NCBI RefSeq assembly: GCF_001949145.1
Contig: NW_019091648.1
Span: 221,513 to 275,817 of the forward strand
Length of the DNA: 54,305 bases
Reading direction: 5' to 3'
Source: Acanthaster planci
Taxonomy: Eukaryota > Echinodermata > Asteroidea > Valvatida > Acanthasteridae
Part shown: piece by piece, positions 36,701 to 49,645 of the stretch
How positions within the stretch are numbered: position 1 is the first letter of the stretch
How the letters are laid out: each line of letters begins with the position of its first letter
Made by a program: the position numbers and the translations under genes
Notes under the pieces: generated by a model
Database searches by the model: none
The model's input: only the letters and a program-made list of their open reading frames with translations
What the model was told of the DNA's origin: nothing

Positions 36701-37637
36701 ATGTCACAATACACTATGTACATGTATATGTATTGTGCTCCATCCTGATTTGACATGCCTTTGAATAAAATTTATCATTCTAAAACCATTGGATAATTGG
36801 TCACTCAATTGTGCTGAACATGTAGCACTAGTTACATAATCACTTTTACTGCCCTTTTCATCATTTGGACATAAGGTGACCATATCTAAATCTTAAAAAG
36901 GCCTTTTGCAGAGTTCAAGTTTCTAGGGATATCTCAGTCCAAATTCAGAGCTAATTTGAGTGAGTTTTGTTTCCCTGACATCATTGCCTGACTGAGCACA
37001 GAAAGTGTAGACAACAACTTGCAATTTGAGAATGTTTTGTAATATGTATACTTTTGCCTTCCAGAACCGGTTCCAGCACATCATCCATCCAGCTTCCAAA
37101 CGCAGCTGCCCACCACTACTATACGTGCACCCTTGCGCACGATCATTGTGATCATGCCTATTCGGTGTCAACTCCTTCTGCAATTTCTTGCGCCAGTGCA
37201 TGAATTTGGTTTCAGTTCAGCTCTTATGGGATTACCGTGGAATCCTCTGGTTAAGCAAAATCCATTAAGAACTCAGTTGGTGTAATTCCAGGTCCGGGAA
37301 GTCGCAAGAGGACCTAAGAAAACACATGGGACAGTGTACGGACGACTTGTCTCTCCCTTTTATGCACGGACAGTCGAGTTGTCTCAATAGTCGAGTGTCC
37401 GAAGTCGAGTTGGACACGGTCGAGTTTTCCAGACCCCGAAAATATCGTCCCGATCGAACCCATGTTTTTTCACAAACCATTTATTTTCACAATTCTTGCC
37501 AAATTATTTAGAAATCATGCAAAGACTGTGCGACAACCAATAACATCGACCAATATCGCGGCACAAGTCAGCTGATCGTGCAACGGACTTGCGTATTGCC
37601 CAATAGCAAAACTCTATGTAAAGTCATTGGATTTTAT
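36701..37637. other. Non-coding stretch, no gene seen
   Basis: It includes a TACATGTA-rich part near 36715. Frames at 36923-37201 (minus) and 37265-37511 have no recognisable product. A short repeated GTCGAGT phrase occurs near 37370-37425 (four copies within 60 bp). Confidence 0.4.
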
Positions 37638-38151
37638 GTGTACAAAGTCAGTGGGAGAAATTAAATCTTCGAAATTCAATAAAAAATCTAATTATGATGC
37701 CAAAGTGACGTCAGGTTTCTACATCAATCTATGCTGATGGTCTTTGCTTGTACCAAGTTTCATTTTCTGAAGCGGCGAAAGTCTATAGGCCATCCTGGCT
37801 GTTGAAAAACGTGTACAAAACCTATGGGGAAAAATTAATACTCAAAACTCAATAAAAAATAAGGTGATGACGTCACCAGGACGTCATTATTTAGGCAATG
37901 ATTTTGCATCATGGTTTTCGCTGGCTGTAACTTTGATGACGATTGAGGATCGCAAAGTATCCGAAAGTGTGCCTTGAAAACGTGTACAAAGTCAATGGTT
38001 AAAATAAATAATGAAAAATCAATAATAAATCACGTGATGACGTCATCATGACGTCATGTACCTAGGACCATTTATGCATAAGGGTTCTTCATTGGTATAA
38101 GTTTGATGAAGATCCAAAGTTGTAAAAGCACCAAAGTTGCGGCGACAAAAA
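37638..38151. repeat. Tandem repeat with a 171-bp unit, three copies
   Basis: GTGTACAAA starts at 37638, 37811, 37982 and 38152, i.e. spacings of 173, 171 and 170 bp. Each unit continues with an AT-rich block ending TCAATAAAAAAT or similar, one or two TGACGTCA palindromes (37706, 37867, 38038, 38049) and a TTTGATGA-type block. The units have diverged strongly, and only the anchors and the layout are shared. A nucleosome-length satellite-like unit or a decayed element terminus are both possible. Confidence 0.7.
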
Positions 38152-38199
38152 AGTGTACAAAACAAAGGAATTTTGGGTCTGAAGAAGAAAAAGGAAACA

Positions 38200-38560
38200 G
38201 AAGAAAAAGAAAGCCTTTTTTGCAAAATTGCGAAAAAGCTAAAAGGGAAAAAGAAGAAAAAAGGGAGAAACAGAAGAAAAAGAATGCCTTTTTCGCAAAA
38301 TTGCGAAAAAGCCCCCCCCCAAAAAGAACGAAACGAATGGGTTTTTCACAAAATTGCAAAAAAACCGCCAAAAACAGAACATTAAGAATGCCTTTTTTGC
38401 AAAATTGCGAAAAAACTAAAAGGGAAAAAAGAAGAAGAAAAAAGACAAACAGAAGAAAAAGGTTTTTTTTGCAAAATTGCACAGTAAAAAAAAGCCCCCC
38501 CCCAATAAAACATAAAGAATGGGTTTTTCGCACAATTGTGAAAAAGCCAATTAAACGCAA
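38200..38560. repeat. Tandem repeat with TTGCGAAAAA hairpins
   Basis: TTTTGCAAAATTGCGAAAAA-type blocks occur near 38217, 38289, 38343, 38391, 38466 and 38525, separated by AGAAGAAAAAG and by C8-C10 runs. TTTTTCGCAA-AA-TTGCGAAAAA at 38289-38310 is a 10-bp-arm hairpin. Open frames across it (38103-38621 plus; 38072-38614 minus) reflect the repeat's period and are Lys/Arg-rich or Phe/Leu-rich, so they are not genes. Confidence 0.7.
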
Positions 38561-38571
38561 AGCAGATGTGC

Positions 38572-38923
38572 TTACTCCAGTGGTTCCGAGCAGCCCCGAT
38601 AGCCATATTTGCAAGTATTAACCGCAGGTAACAAGCTGCCGCCCGCGGCGACGGTAACCCACCGTTCCATGTCAGCCCATAAATGGGGCAGGTTCGCTTC
38701 CATACGCAGGTCAGGGAATTGCGCGGCTGCTTTGCGAACTGTTTCTGCATATTTTAGCAATTCCACGAAGCGTCTGGGATGTCGCGTTGAGTATGTGGCC
38801 ATGAACACATGAAAAGCACTGGACCATTTGTCCATCGAATCCAGCTTGTGCAGCCGGCCACAAAATCATTTTCCCCTGCTCAACTGCCATGGTCAATTCT
38901 GAGCCGCTGTCTTCGGGAGTCAA
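38572..38923 (-). pseudogene. Possible YR-retroelement gag-like fragment
   Basis: A minus-strand frame contains GRLHKLDSMDKWSSAFHVFM, ATYSTRHPRRFVELLKYAET and VRKAAAQFPDLRMEANLPHL before ending near 38572. The pattern 'KWxxAFxxFMAxYxxRHP...LLKYxETVR' resembles gag-like ORFs that accompany YR retroelements and reverse transcriptases in cnidarians, by recollection. Frames upstream (38923) are shifted. It is truncated by the repeat array on its left. It could be from the same family as the recombinase at 28778-30720. Confidence 0.4.
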
Positions 38924-39069
38924 AACCCTACTGGCATTGTCACAATAAAGGGATGCAACGTCTACATACTGCCTGTTCCAATTTTGTCTTTAATGGATTG
39001 GGATGCATTTACATCGATGGGGGCATCGTGCCCCATGGAATGCCAAGGCGCGGGCCTACCCATGGCTGA

Positions 39070-39934
39070 ATCAGCCAATAACAGCAACAAGATTCACTCC
39101 TTAAACTAAATTACTGTTACTGATTCTGGAAGCGTGTGTTGGGTGCGCCACGGCACTAGAGCTGCTGGGGGGAGTCCCGGCCTGCGGTGACGTTCTGCAA
39201 CGTAAGGCAGAGATGACTGCTGCCGAGACTTACACTGCCGCCTCTGGCGTGGCATCTTGGAAGGTAGAACTCCTCAGTTTAGCCCGCCGGCAAGTGGGAC
39301 AGTTATTCCTCCGACAACACTGTTCCAGGCCAAAATGCTGGAGTGGCAGTTGGATGAAGCAACAATATTAAGAAAACTTGCTGCAGCGCCTCCAGAAATA
39401 TCCTTGTGCATCAATTGTTTGATAACAACTGCTATCGAAATGGCCTTTAAATTAAAATCCAAACTTCTCCGGAGAAATTTTATTTTCATGTAGCGGCAAC
39501 AAAGAGCTACACTGAAGTGTTTTTTTTTGCGGCAGTAGCAGAGTGCGATTTTGAGATCCATGTAACACTTTCACATATTTTAAAATGTACATATTCGCGA
39601 TATGTATTCTTTTTGTCTTGAATTCCTGCCCGGGGGGGGGGTGGCCAGGTGCCCTTAGCGTGCTCGATACTATTTACAGGTCTTTGCCTTTATATTGACA
39701 ACAGGCTGCTTGTGGCCGCATCCTGGAACCCGGCATGCATAATGTGTGCCTGCTGATGAGAATAATGAATTTTATCTTGAAGTGATAAAATGAATTTAGC
39801 TTTATGCCTTTGAAACATTTTTAACAACCCCCTCCCAAACAAGGAGTCTTAAAACAGTAACAAATATCGTAGAAATGGAAAATCAAAAATATATATGTGT
39901 GTGTGTGTATAATTATATTAAAGTGTGAGGAGAC
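39070..39934. other. Non-coding stretch, no gene seen
   Basis: It contains a G-run near 39632 and an (AT)/(GT) simple repeat near 39888-39910. Frames at 39257-39493 and 39274-39561 match nothing. Nothing else is seen. Confidence 0.4.
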
Positions 39935-40580
39935 CTCTGGCTATGAAAGTAATCAAAGATTGGCTCATTGAAAAGGCGGGAGCAGGTGAGGAGTGAATGA
40001 GCCCCCATGGCCCAACAGGAAGAGCAAACAAAGTTTGGCTTTGCGGAAAAGCCAGGAGCATGACGAAAAGGGGAATAAGCCCCTTGGCTATAATAAAGAA
40101 AAGCAAGGATGAGCTCGCCAAAGGAAAGGCTGGAGCACGGAGAAGTCAGGGGAAAGCCCAGCAAAACTGGATATGCCCTCTAAATGTTGGCTTCTCTTCC
40201 ACATCTCTGACTCCATTACTTTGAAAGTACATGATAAGGACGGGCAAATAATGGCAAAATTTAATATTATCATGAAAATAAGGGGATGCAACGACGTCTG
40301 AGCATCACATCGATCAATTACTTTTGGCAGTCAATCTTGGGCCTTGGTAAAAGCCATTCTGCTGGCTGCTGGCCCTAGTGCCATTCAGGGCACATAAGCA
40401 CAAACTATGTGAGCAGTTCTAGCATTTTTACCTTGGCTATATCAAAGAAGACAAAGAGTGGCTTGCCTAATTACGGACAGGAGCAGGGTACGGGGGAATG
40501 AGCCCCGTTTGCTGTGAAAGCACGCTTAGAGTAGCTCGCCAATTGATGGGAGCCAATTAAAAGGGGAGTGAGCCCTTAGA
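39935..40580. repeat. Minisatellite, about 73-75-bp unit, split array
   Basis: A unit like GGCTATAAAAGAAAGCAAAG, then GCTCGCC..AAGGCNGGAGCA and GGGGAATGAGCCCC recurs at about 39939, 40012, 40085, 40435 and 40509 (spacings about 73-75 bp). A non-repeat gap lies at about 40165-40430. Each unit contains a GGGGNNTGAGCCCC inverted motif. The copies are well diverged. Confidence 0.7.
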
Positions 40581-41339
40581 AATAGGTTTATACAGAAAGA
40601 ATTTGCATTTGACAAAAAAATTTGCACAGGGTGAGATAGGGGTGAGTGAAGGATGGGTGAGATATGGGGGAGACTAGGCAGGAAGGAGGGTTATGCGCAC
40701 ATTATAAAGGAGCAAAGGGAAGGAAAGTTGAGGGGATCTGAAAATTGGAGTGAAGGATCTTTCTGTCCATACTTCAGACGAAAGACTCTAGAGCCTAAAC
40801 AAAGCGGTGAAGCAAATAGCTTACTATCTGCATCGCTGTGCGTATGAGGGCGCAAGAGACCATCAGTTTAAAATCAGGTTGCTGTAAAGGGCGGACGGCA
40901 AAGTGGGAGCATAGTTAACAAGGTAGGAGTTGGTTGTAGAGAAACGCACGATGCCTGGGAAGGAACTTGTCTTTTTAAATCCCACCCACCTATCCCCAAG
41001 GAATAGGGTTGCTTGCTCGGGCTGCGGTGTCTACACTCGAATCTTTCTGCCCATACCTCAGACTAAAGACACAGGTGCCTGAAATAAGCAGTGATGCAAG
41101 TAGTTTACTAACCCCCCAAAAATGACCAATGTTTAACCAGCCCTTGCCGCATTGCCCGAAAGAAACATTTTTAGATACAAGCATTGTAAATGTCGGTTGT
41201 AGAGTCATATCGGTCACATCGCTTTGACATAATTGTGGTGTGTCATTTGTTTTTGAATAAAAATTAACCAACAAGAGTTTCATTTTAAGTGTAGAATCAA
41301 GATTTCCATGATCCACTGTCGTTTATACATCAATTATTC
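40581..41339. other. Non-coding stretch with a dispersed ~80-bp duplication
   Basis: ATCTTTCTGTCCATACTTCA (40758) and ATCTTTCTGCCCATACCTCA (41040) begin two similar blocks that continue with GACNAAAGAC...AGC..TGA.GCAA.TAG.TTACTA. There is no coding sequence. It appears to be an eroded dispersed repeat. Confidence 0.5.
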
Positions 41340-42310
41340 ATTATTCATTGTTATTCATTATGTACTCCTCAGGACTGTTTGATGTCATTCAGTACCACTT
41401 GTGTAATACTCACTGTCATGCAAATGATACACAACTGTATTTGTCCTTAAAGCGTTGTAGTATTATCAATCAAACCGAAGCTGTTTCTGCAATGGAAAGT
41501 TGTAATTAGAGATGTTAGAGCTCAGATGTTTTATAACAGACTTATGTTAAATGAGAGTAAAACAGAGTTTATTTGTCTTGGGATAAAACAACAATTGTCT
41601 ATTCCACTGCTGTTGGTGAATGTAATACCATGCCAGTACATTATGTTTAGAATCTCGGCTCATGGTTTGATTCATTTATGTCAATGTCCACTCATATTAC
41701 AAAAGTCTCATCTGCTGCTTTCTATCATCTTCATAATGTATTATTCGGCCGGCTGCTGGATAATACAAGCAAGGTTCTCACTGATACGACCGTGATTAAC
41801 GGACGACAACACTGTCTCTGTCGTTTACTCTACAACTGACAGAATATTTATTGAAGCTCTCCTCAATAAAATAGAGTTGACAGTTTGATTGGATGGTCTA
41901 TGGGTAGACAGACCAATCTGATGGGTCGACAGACAGACCGACGGACCCCTGGATATGCTAACTTGACTTCTCTCCTACTACTGGCTACATCTGCCTCGAC
42001 ACAATTCAACACAGATGCCACTTGAGCCCATATGGCTACTGTGTGGACTCGAGTGTCGGGCTGTTGACCAGTGGTCTGCTGGGTGGTGGTGCAGACTGAA
42101 TTCTGACCCTGGCACAGGCCCTTGAAAGCCTGTTACAGTCTCTTGATGGACATTTCCATCAAGAAGAGGTAGCCGTGCTTTCTCTTCAGCCACTCCTACA
42201 CCCCTACAGAATAATTTACTAGCTGATATTAGAAATCTGGACACACAAAGTCTTTTTGAAACTAAACTCAAAACTTGTCTTTTTCAGCAAGCATTTGGTG
42301 ACATGTAATA
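41340..42310 (+). pseudogene. Non-LTR retrotransposon (CR1/L2-like LINE) RT, 3' part
   Basis: Across frames: ANDTQLYLSLKRC (where YADDTQLY is expected), IINQTEAVSAMESC, RDVRAQMFYNRLMLNESKTE and FICLGIKQQLS, then near 41680 SMSTHITKVSSAAFYHLHN and LFGRLLDN. The jump from AFYHLHN to LFG shows an internal deletion of a few dozen codons. The C-terminal tail at about 42195-42308 (LADIRNLDTQSLFETKLKTC, LFQQAFGDM) is typical of this group. The element is 5' truncated, as usual for LINEs. The catalytic AspAsp is changed to AsnAsp. Confidence 0.78.
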
Positions 42311-43049
42311 TGGTGTGGTTTTTAAATATCTGTTTAATTTTATTGTAAATGTCTTCTGTATAGATGATATTCCCCATGTTTGCAGGTTTTATTACTGCCT
42401 TGATATATTGCCTGTCAGCGTGTGCACTTCCTGTTTTCAGGAGTACTGTGAAAGTCTGGGTCTTACAAGGGGCATGCTATACATTTGTGTGTAATGTTGT
42501 ATGTCACGGGCAATTATTATTTTTATTTGGTATTGTAACAAAAATTAACTTGACTTAATTTTGTGCGAGTTCTTGTGCTCCATATCTTTTGTTTAATGAA
42601 TAATGATATACACGTACAAATTGCACTCCATACCATTTGACCCGCTTTTTAACTTGGGGCTGTACTATTGCTCTTCAGTTCCAACTACATGTAATGGAAT
42701 CAAGTACTTGTTTAATATACTAACTCCATCATTGTTGAAATAATCCTTATTCTTTACAACCTCTTCAGCCTACGGGGACTGAAGAGAAAGAGCTCAATAA
42801 GCTGAATGGTCATTTGTTGTTGCATAGATTCTTGGGACTGTACATGTTATTTCATTACTTTCATTATTGACTATCTGGCTGGCCATATAAAACCAGTGTT
42901 GTGGGAAATTTCCTTAAGGACAGACCTGGGAACAGCTAGAGGCATGGGATATTCCCATTTATCTTTTTGTTCTGTATGCAAGTTTTTGGTATTGTTTCTT
43001 TAAGACTTGGGTCAACCTGTTCAGCCACTCCTTTTTGCTCTAGATTTGC
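42311..43049. other. Non-coding stretch, no gene seen
   Basis: It may be the 3' untranslated part of the LINE plus unrelated DNA. There is a short inverted motif near 42760-42790 (CTCTTCAGCC...GGGACTGAAGAG). No gene. Confidence 0.4.
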
Positions 43050-43615
43050 ATGTTCTTGTTCATGTGGCCAGGGTATTCCTTTTCTTTTACAGGACTGTTT
43101 CAGGGGAGGGCGTTGCCAACATTTGGAATTTGCCGACATGTATAGGAACATATGGGTCTTTAAGTCTCATTGCGCCCTGTTTAAAACAGGGAGCAACTAG
43201 CTTAATAATAATTTAATTATGTATTACTCATTTTAGTAAATTATTTTGTAGACATTTAATAAATATTGAAATAAATGATTTAAGCTGCTAAAGGTGTTAT
43301 GCAGCGAGGCAGATTAGCCTGTTCATACTTTAGTGGTTCATTTTCAGTGGTTTCCCTTTGTTGATACATGTAGTAAATTGGAACTCACAATTTTATACTA
43401 GCGGGATCCTGCTGGGATTTCGTTACAGTATCTCAATGGATTTTTCGTTTGCTGCTGTATTTTTAGGCACTCATTACATATTACAATTACATATCTTGCT
43501 TAATGTTACTAATGCAAATTTGTCTGGAATTTTTTTATTTGTATGTACTGTGCTCTTGAACAGGTTGATCCTGGAGGGAGTGCAATATAAGTCCAATATA
43601 TTATTATTATTATAA
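43050..43615 (+). mobile_element. Possible second LINE 3' end with (ATT) tail
   Basis: A frame at 43007-43216 contains RTVSGEGVANIWNLPTCIGT followed by YGSLSLIAPCLKQGATSL, which resembles the end of LINE RT proteins (…NIWNSLP…SL..FK..LK). At 43580 GTGCAATATAAGTCCAATAT leads into TATTATTATTATTATAA (43597-43613), like the microsatellite tail of CR1/L2-type elements. The link between the two parts is uncertain. Confidence 0.4.
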
Positions 43616-43619
43616 ATTA

Positions 43620-46600
43620 TGACATACTTGGTCAGTACACAAACATGTACACACGACCAAAAATGCCGACCATCTACATGTATGCAACAGTTTTGATGGC
43701 CAAAAAAGAAGGAAGGAGGCTGATGTAGACCCTGTCATGGCTGCATTTATTCAGATGGAATACTCCTGAATGCCAAGATGGACTTTACATATTTGCAAGA
43801 TAATGAATATTTAGATATCATTACAGAAGTCTGAATGTTGACAAGGAATTTGGAATATTTGGGATGCTTTCGGGTGGCTTTATCACCTGAGAATGGGTGA
43901 TACTGCCAGATGCCAAGTTTTTTGGGGGGATTACATGCTGTTGAAACCCAACTTGAAAGACGGCTAGAATCCTAGCTTTGGAGGTTTTTTTTAAATGAAA
44001 GTAAACTGTGACATTTCAACAGGGCAAACTTTCATGAGGCACTAGTGGTAACTAGTTTCCTCTCAAACCATTTTCTCACAGGGAAGTACATGGATATCCC
44101 ATGACAGTTGTGTAATAAAAAACAAAACAACTTGAAAACATACCCAAACCTAGAGCTAAGGGAGTGATTTATAACTGGCATGCATTCGCATAGATGCCCA
44201 TGAGGGTAAGGGAGCGCGAGGGTCTGGTAAAGCAAAAATTCAAGATACCTGTTTCAGCCAGGATTACCATTAAGTAGATTTTTGGCTAGATTTGACAGAT
44301 TTTTGGGGGGGCAAAAAACCCTCTTTGACAGGAAATGAGTATTTTTAGCAGATTTATATCAGAACTCTAACAGTGTTTTTTATTCTAGCAGACAAGTTTA
44401 GCTGATCAATGTTTTGAGCATTTTTATCCCAACAAATTATAAATTTTCTTGAAATTCCAAAGCCATGCATGACGAGATAGGCAGGCCAGTCTATGTGTTG
44501 AGGCTTTCTGAAGTCCGGATGTTATAATACACAGTTATTACCAAAACATTACCTGGTTATAGACCCGTGCACACTGAACTGTAAATAGAATTTTCCTAGT
44601 CTTTAATTATATTATCAGCAGCTGTTACATGTATTAATACCCATCTGTATGTAAGTATAACTTGTTTATAATAAATATCATGTCGTAATTAGGCAATTGT
44701 TTAACATGTGCATGTGACTTAAAGCATTTATAATGCTTTTTGTTAATTTTAGGTGATTTACAGATTTTTGTCAGATATAGCAGAATTTTGAAGTGCATCT
44801 AGCAGAATTGCACCATTTTCATCAGGTCACCCTGGTTCCAGCATTCCTGCACATGCTGTCATGAGAGAGCTCCTTTAATCTTTAACCCTTACATTTCTGG
44901 AGATTGGAAACGTTTACGTTTTTCATGGAAAACCTTTGTTAATGAATTTGCTGTAAATTATTGCGACTCTTTGGTTTGCCTTGTATTTGGCATCTGAGGG
45001 TCTTTTTGTCAGAGTGGGTTCCATAATTTAATTGGTGGCCATTTTTCTGAAGGGGCATCAACTTCCATCATACTTCTAGTATACATCGCTATTAACCTTC
45101 CCAGCAGACCTCTTCATCTAGCTCCCAGTAGACCTTTTTCCCCCAAGGCTGACTTCACTTGTCATTGTCCCATATCTGGCTTCATTTGTAAAAACTTAAT
45201 TTCTATAATCCTGGACTACATGTACACACTTCTGTACTTTTGTTTAGGCAAACTTTTCTAACAGTTCTTATTGCCTCCGTGGTTATAAAATTGGTAATGT
45301 CAGTCTAGCTGTAGTCATGGAGCGTATTCACAGAATTTTCTTTTTACAGAAGTGCATTTAGGATGTGAAAAAAATTTGAAGAGTCAGAGTGAACTATGAA
45401 GTTCGTAACCCTGTACATTTTTGATGGATTGCTTACACTCGAAAAAGAACTGGAAGTTTACATGTTCACCTAGCACTAATGTGACAGGTCACTTTTTATG
45501 TTCTTTGCCTAGTGCCCTCAGTTGGCTGTGCCAAGTCAACTGTTTAGTGCAAGTTCATTCTGAGACCCCCCGAGGACCTTGTGAGTTCATTCAGGGACCC
45601 CCCTCTAGGCACCTCTGTAGCACATTGTCCTTTGTTTCATTGCACACTAAGTCTTCAGCCAATAAACACTAAGAGTTCACCCTGCTAAATAACTACACCT
45701 AGCATCAAGTTCTCCAGAAGTTTCAGATAGCCCAGGCTGGCGTAAGTTTATTATATTGTACATTTATAAAGATTTGTAATTGAAGGAAAAGATATTTAAG
45801 GAATGTAGCCTATTTTTCCTCAGTAGATTGACTTTATAAATGTATCGATTCTTGGGTTGTGTGCAGTGTAGACCAACTATACCCATTGGAGATAACTTCC
45901 AAGTATGACTGAATTGTTGAGATTCCTCTTGCACATACTATTTAGACTCAAATCGGGCTTGTGTCAATTAAATATCATCCCATGGGATCATTTATTTTAT
46001 TCACTATTTTGATTTGATTGTGGAGTTAAGTTCCCCTTTTATTAAGGACTTGAATTAAGATTATTTCAGCTTGTTTCTAGTACAACTTTACCTCTTTCCT
46101 TCTCTTTGTGCTTTATGTAGCAATTACAGTGTACATGCATCTTGTTTTGTTAGGTTTTTATATGAAGCTAGAGTCTTATTTTCTCTCAATGTGTGTCTCC
46201 TTGCTCTGAGGCCTAGAGCAGCTCTCTTCCGTGTCCATGCATGTACATGTACACTGTACCCCTGTGTTACATAGGCTAATAGGTGCATAACTAATGAGAG
46301 CCACATTCTAGGAACTGAGCCTACTGTTCACACTGCTAGAAGGGCTGGAGTGAATAGTTCATTGCCCTTTAAAGTGCACCCATTGTTTACTGGACATATG
46401 TTAACATTAGACTTGCACAAGTCCCACTACTATTATTACATGTAGAGGTGATTTTAATTCTAGTCACCACTGTTAGTTTTAGCTGTATTAGTTTCTGATT
46501 AGTTTAAGGTTGGCTTATTCCTTGTGTGCACTTGTTTCTGATTACTGATGGCATTCTATAGTTGGTAATTTCATGTAAAATCTTTGGAATGGAATAGCTG

Positions 46601-49600
46601 ATGGACTAGGTCAAGTTTATGCATTGCATCTCTTTGCCCCGCAAGCCAGTGCCGAGTTTTGTTTACCTTTTATTAAGTGGATGACTGCCTGGGCTAGCAA
46701 GCTTAAACATTCATGTGCCTTGCTTTCCCTCGTGTATTAGTTGTGTAATAGAAGGAATTGAGATTATTTGTGTCTTTTAATGTAGGCGTCATGCTATAAA
46801 TTGGTAATTTCCAATGCAGAGGTGTACAGAAAGCAGACCAGGTTTATGTTGCAGTTTTTGTCAGAGTTTATATTTGTATTTATGTTTAAGCACAATTTGC
46901 CTGAGCAGTTTGCTTTGACATAATTATTTGAACTGCTTGTGTCTCCATAATGTAAGTTGTTATTTCAGGGCATATTCTTGTAATATTTGTTTTTGTTTTG
47001 TATCTCTTAGGGTCGTCTTTTCCTGCAATGCAGCAATGCCATTAAAAGAACCAGACTAGTAAATGTACACCGTCCTAGTTGTGCATTTTCTTGTGTCACA
47101 TAAAGAAGGATAATTTTTCCAAATTTCAAGCCTGAAGTTTCAAATTCGGCTGCAGTATTTAATTTTCATTTCACTCTCTAAGATAAAGCAATGTCTTAAC
47201 ACTTTTATGATTACTTGCAGCACCGTATAAACTTGGATGCTGGCATAAAGTACAGAAGCAGAAGCATGCTATACAATGTCAATGCCTACATGTATGCATG
47301 TTGTCTGGAAGGGGTAAAGCTCCTTTTCAAGGGGGAGGAGTAAAACAGTCAGCAGTAGCAAAAGGGCCTAATTTCAGGGTATTTTGAAGCATATTAGTGT
47401 GTCACCCAAGCTTTCCTACTCTTTAGTTCCTTTTTATCTCCTCCCCTTGCTACATCCATGCCTAGATGTATGCATTGTAATTTCAACGAGTCAAAAGATG
47501 TTCATTATTTTCAAAGAACTATCAGCAATCTTCAAAAATTCAACTGATAAGCTGATATTCATACAAGCAGCATTAAACATAAGATTAAATGCCACTGAAA
47601 ATGAGGTCTTTCAGGATGTTCTTACATATCCACAGCATCAGCACATTTGAATAACTTCCTGCAAACAATTTAGAGTAGATTATAAAAAATTTACAGGTAA
47701 TTAAAACTTGTTACATATTCAACAGAGAATTTCATGGAAACAAGAAACTGATGTTTTTTTAGGTGATTGCTGCAATTGAAGAGCCCGCACCCAGAATGTT
47801 ATTATTTTAACATGTTGGAATGAAATGTTAATACAGCATAAGCTTGTATCTTGTACAGTTGTGATCTATAACGGTAGGTACGTTTACAGCTGTATTATCA
47901 CATTTGTATGCACAACTTTCAATTTCTCCACACCATACACATCATTGTAACTGTACAATTTACATGTATTCTTCTCCTGAATTATCATTTACATGTACAG
48001 TGAATTTTCAGCCAGAAAGGACTTTGATTCACCGTTGAAAGAGAGGATGGCTTTAGACAGCAAATCCTCTTACTATTAGCAACCAGTTCATTAAAATTGG
48101 ATCTATTCAGTGATGTGACAACAAATAACACAGTATTGAGAGGAATTATACACTTTTCACTGTTTGATATTTATGAAATAAGAGTCTTCAAGAAGGAATG
48201 TCTTTTGGAGGGCGCAAACATGCTTTTACTCATTTTATTAGGCAGATCCCAGGAGATGCCATTCCTGTGGGGCTATCTCAATCACACACAGGTCTTACCT
48301 TGATTGCGCATTTGCACTTTGAGCAACTCACTACACTCATTTAATTTGATGACCTGGATCTGGATGCGTTTATACAAAATACTAATAAAGCAGGTAGACT
48401 GCATCACATTAGAGTGTGATGAGTCATGACTTGGCACATAATGGTATGAGTAAAAGTTTTCAGATGGTTGCAAGAAAGTATCGTGTGACAATTGTCACGT
48501 GGTTTTGGTGTCCTTAAAAAAAAGGCTATTCTTCCTGTATGCTCTCTGATTTGGTTAAACCATTACTAGATAATAATCCAAAGAACCTTCTCCATACATA
48601 GACAAAATGACACTGTAAATGTATGTAACAGTTGCTCCATAGCACTGCTTTGATTATTGCTTAGCATGTTAGATTTTGTTGAAATAATGGTAGCTTGAAT
48701 TAGGTGCCACATTTTATTGAGTCGAGGCCATTTTGTCCAACTTATTGTGTAAATAATAGATATTAACAAGAATTGATCAAGTGTTCATTATTCATGCAAC
48801 TACCAGTCTGTTTCATTAAAAGGATCCCGTTTCTGAGTGAACTGGTAAAACAGTGTATAAAAACTAACAGGAAAATTGACTGCAGCTACACTAAAACACT
48901 CACTGTTTAAAACAAGTCTCCTCGTCTGATGCAGATGTCTCCATATGCTAATGTTTGCCAAAGTTTAATCAGCTTTAAGGCAGCATAATCTGAAATTAAT
49001 GAGAAAAGTCAGATAATAACAAAAAGTGGAATACAAAACCCATGAAAATATCAATTGCAAAATGGTGATCCAGTAGATGTCACAACATTTTCTATTTTTG
49101 TGCTTTATTTGAACAAATCTTGAACAAGTTTCTTGTATTTGCAAGCTTTTAGGGTTAGTTGCAAATAACACTAAACGTTATCTAAGTTCTAAGAGTAATG
49201 TCAAACTTTGTGCAATGTTTTAAAATTGAAATCTGAAGGAGGCTGTCAATCTATGCAGGAGCAATATTCCATCTTCAATAGTAATGAGAGCACTGATAAG
49301 AATAATGTAAAGAAATTACTGATTGAATATTTGATTGCATGAGGCAAATGAATATATTCTCCCATTTACGCAAATTAAACGATAATTTTTCCCTGTGTGT
49401 AGAAGTCACATTTCAGTCAGTCAGTAAAACTTCTACTATGTACACATACTTGGTTCCTGTTTGAAGGAATTATAAAGAAGGGTGACAAAAAATCAAATCA
49501 CAAGAAATATCCCTAAATAAACATACATGTATGTAACATATGAAGGAGTAGCATACAAATGAAATTAGTGGAGAAATGCCTACAGTCAGGGTGAGAAAAG

Positions 49601-49641
49601 AAATAAAAAACAGCAGAAAAGAAAATAATTCATCCACTGCG
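43620..49641. other. Long AT-rich non-coding stretch
   Basis: Six kilobases without a recognisable gene, RNA gene or repeat family. TACATGTA-type motifs are frequent. All open frames are short (<90 codons), and their products match no family I know. It could be intron, a long 3' untranslated region or intergenic DNA of the host. Confidence 0.45.
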
Positions 49642-49645
49642 TTAA

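Noticed and set aside
38103-38621. 172-codon Lys/Arg-rich and 180-codon Phe-rich frames
   Set aside because: Both run across a tandem repeat with hairpins and poly-C. The frames stay open because of the repeat period and composition.
43620-49641. Host protein-coding gene
   Set aside because: All frames are short, lack recognisable domains and show no series of spliceable coding blocks.
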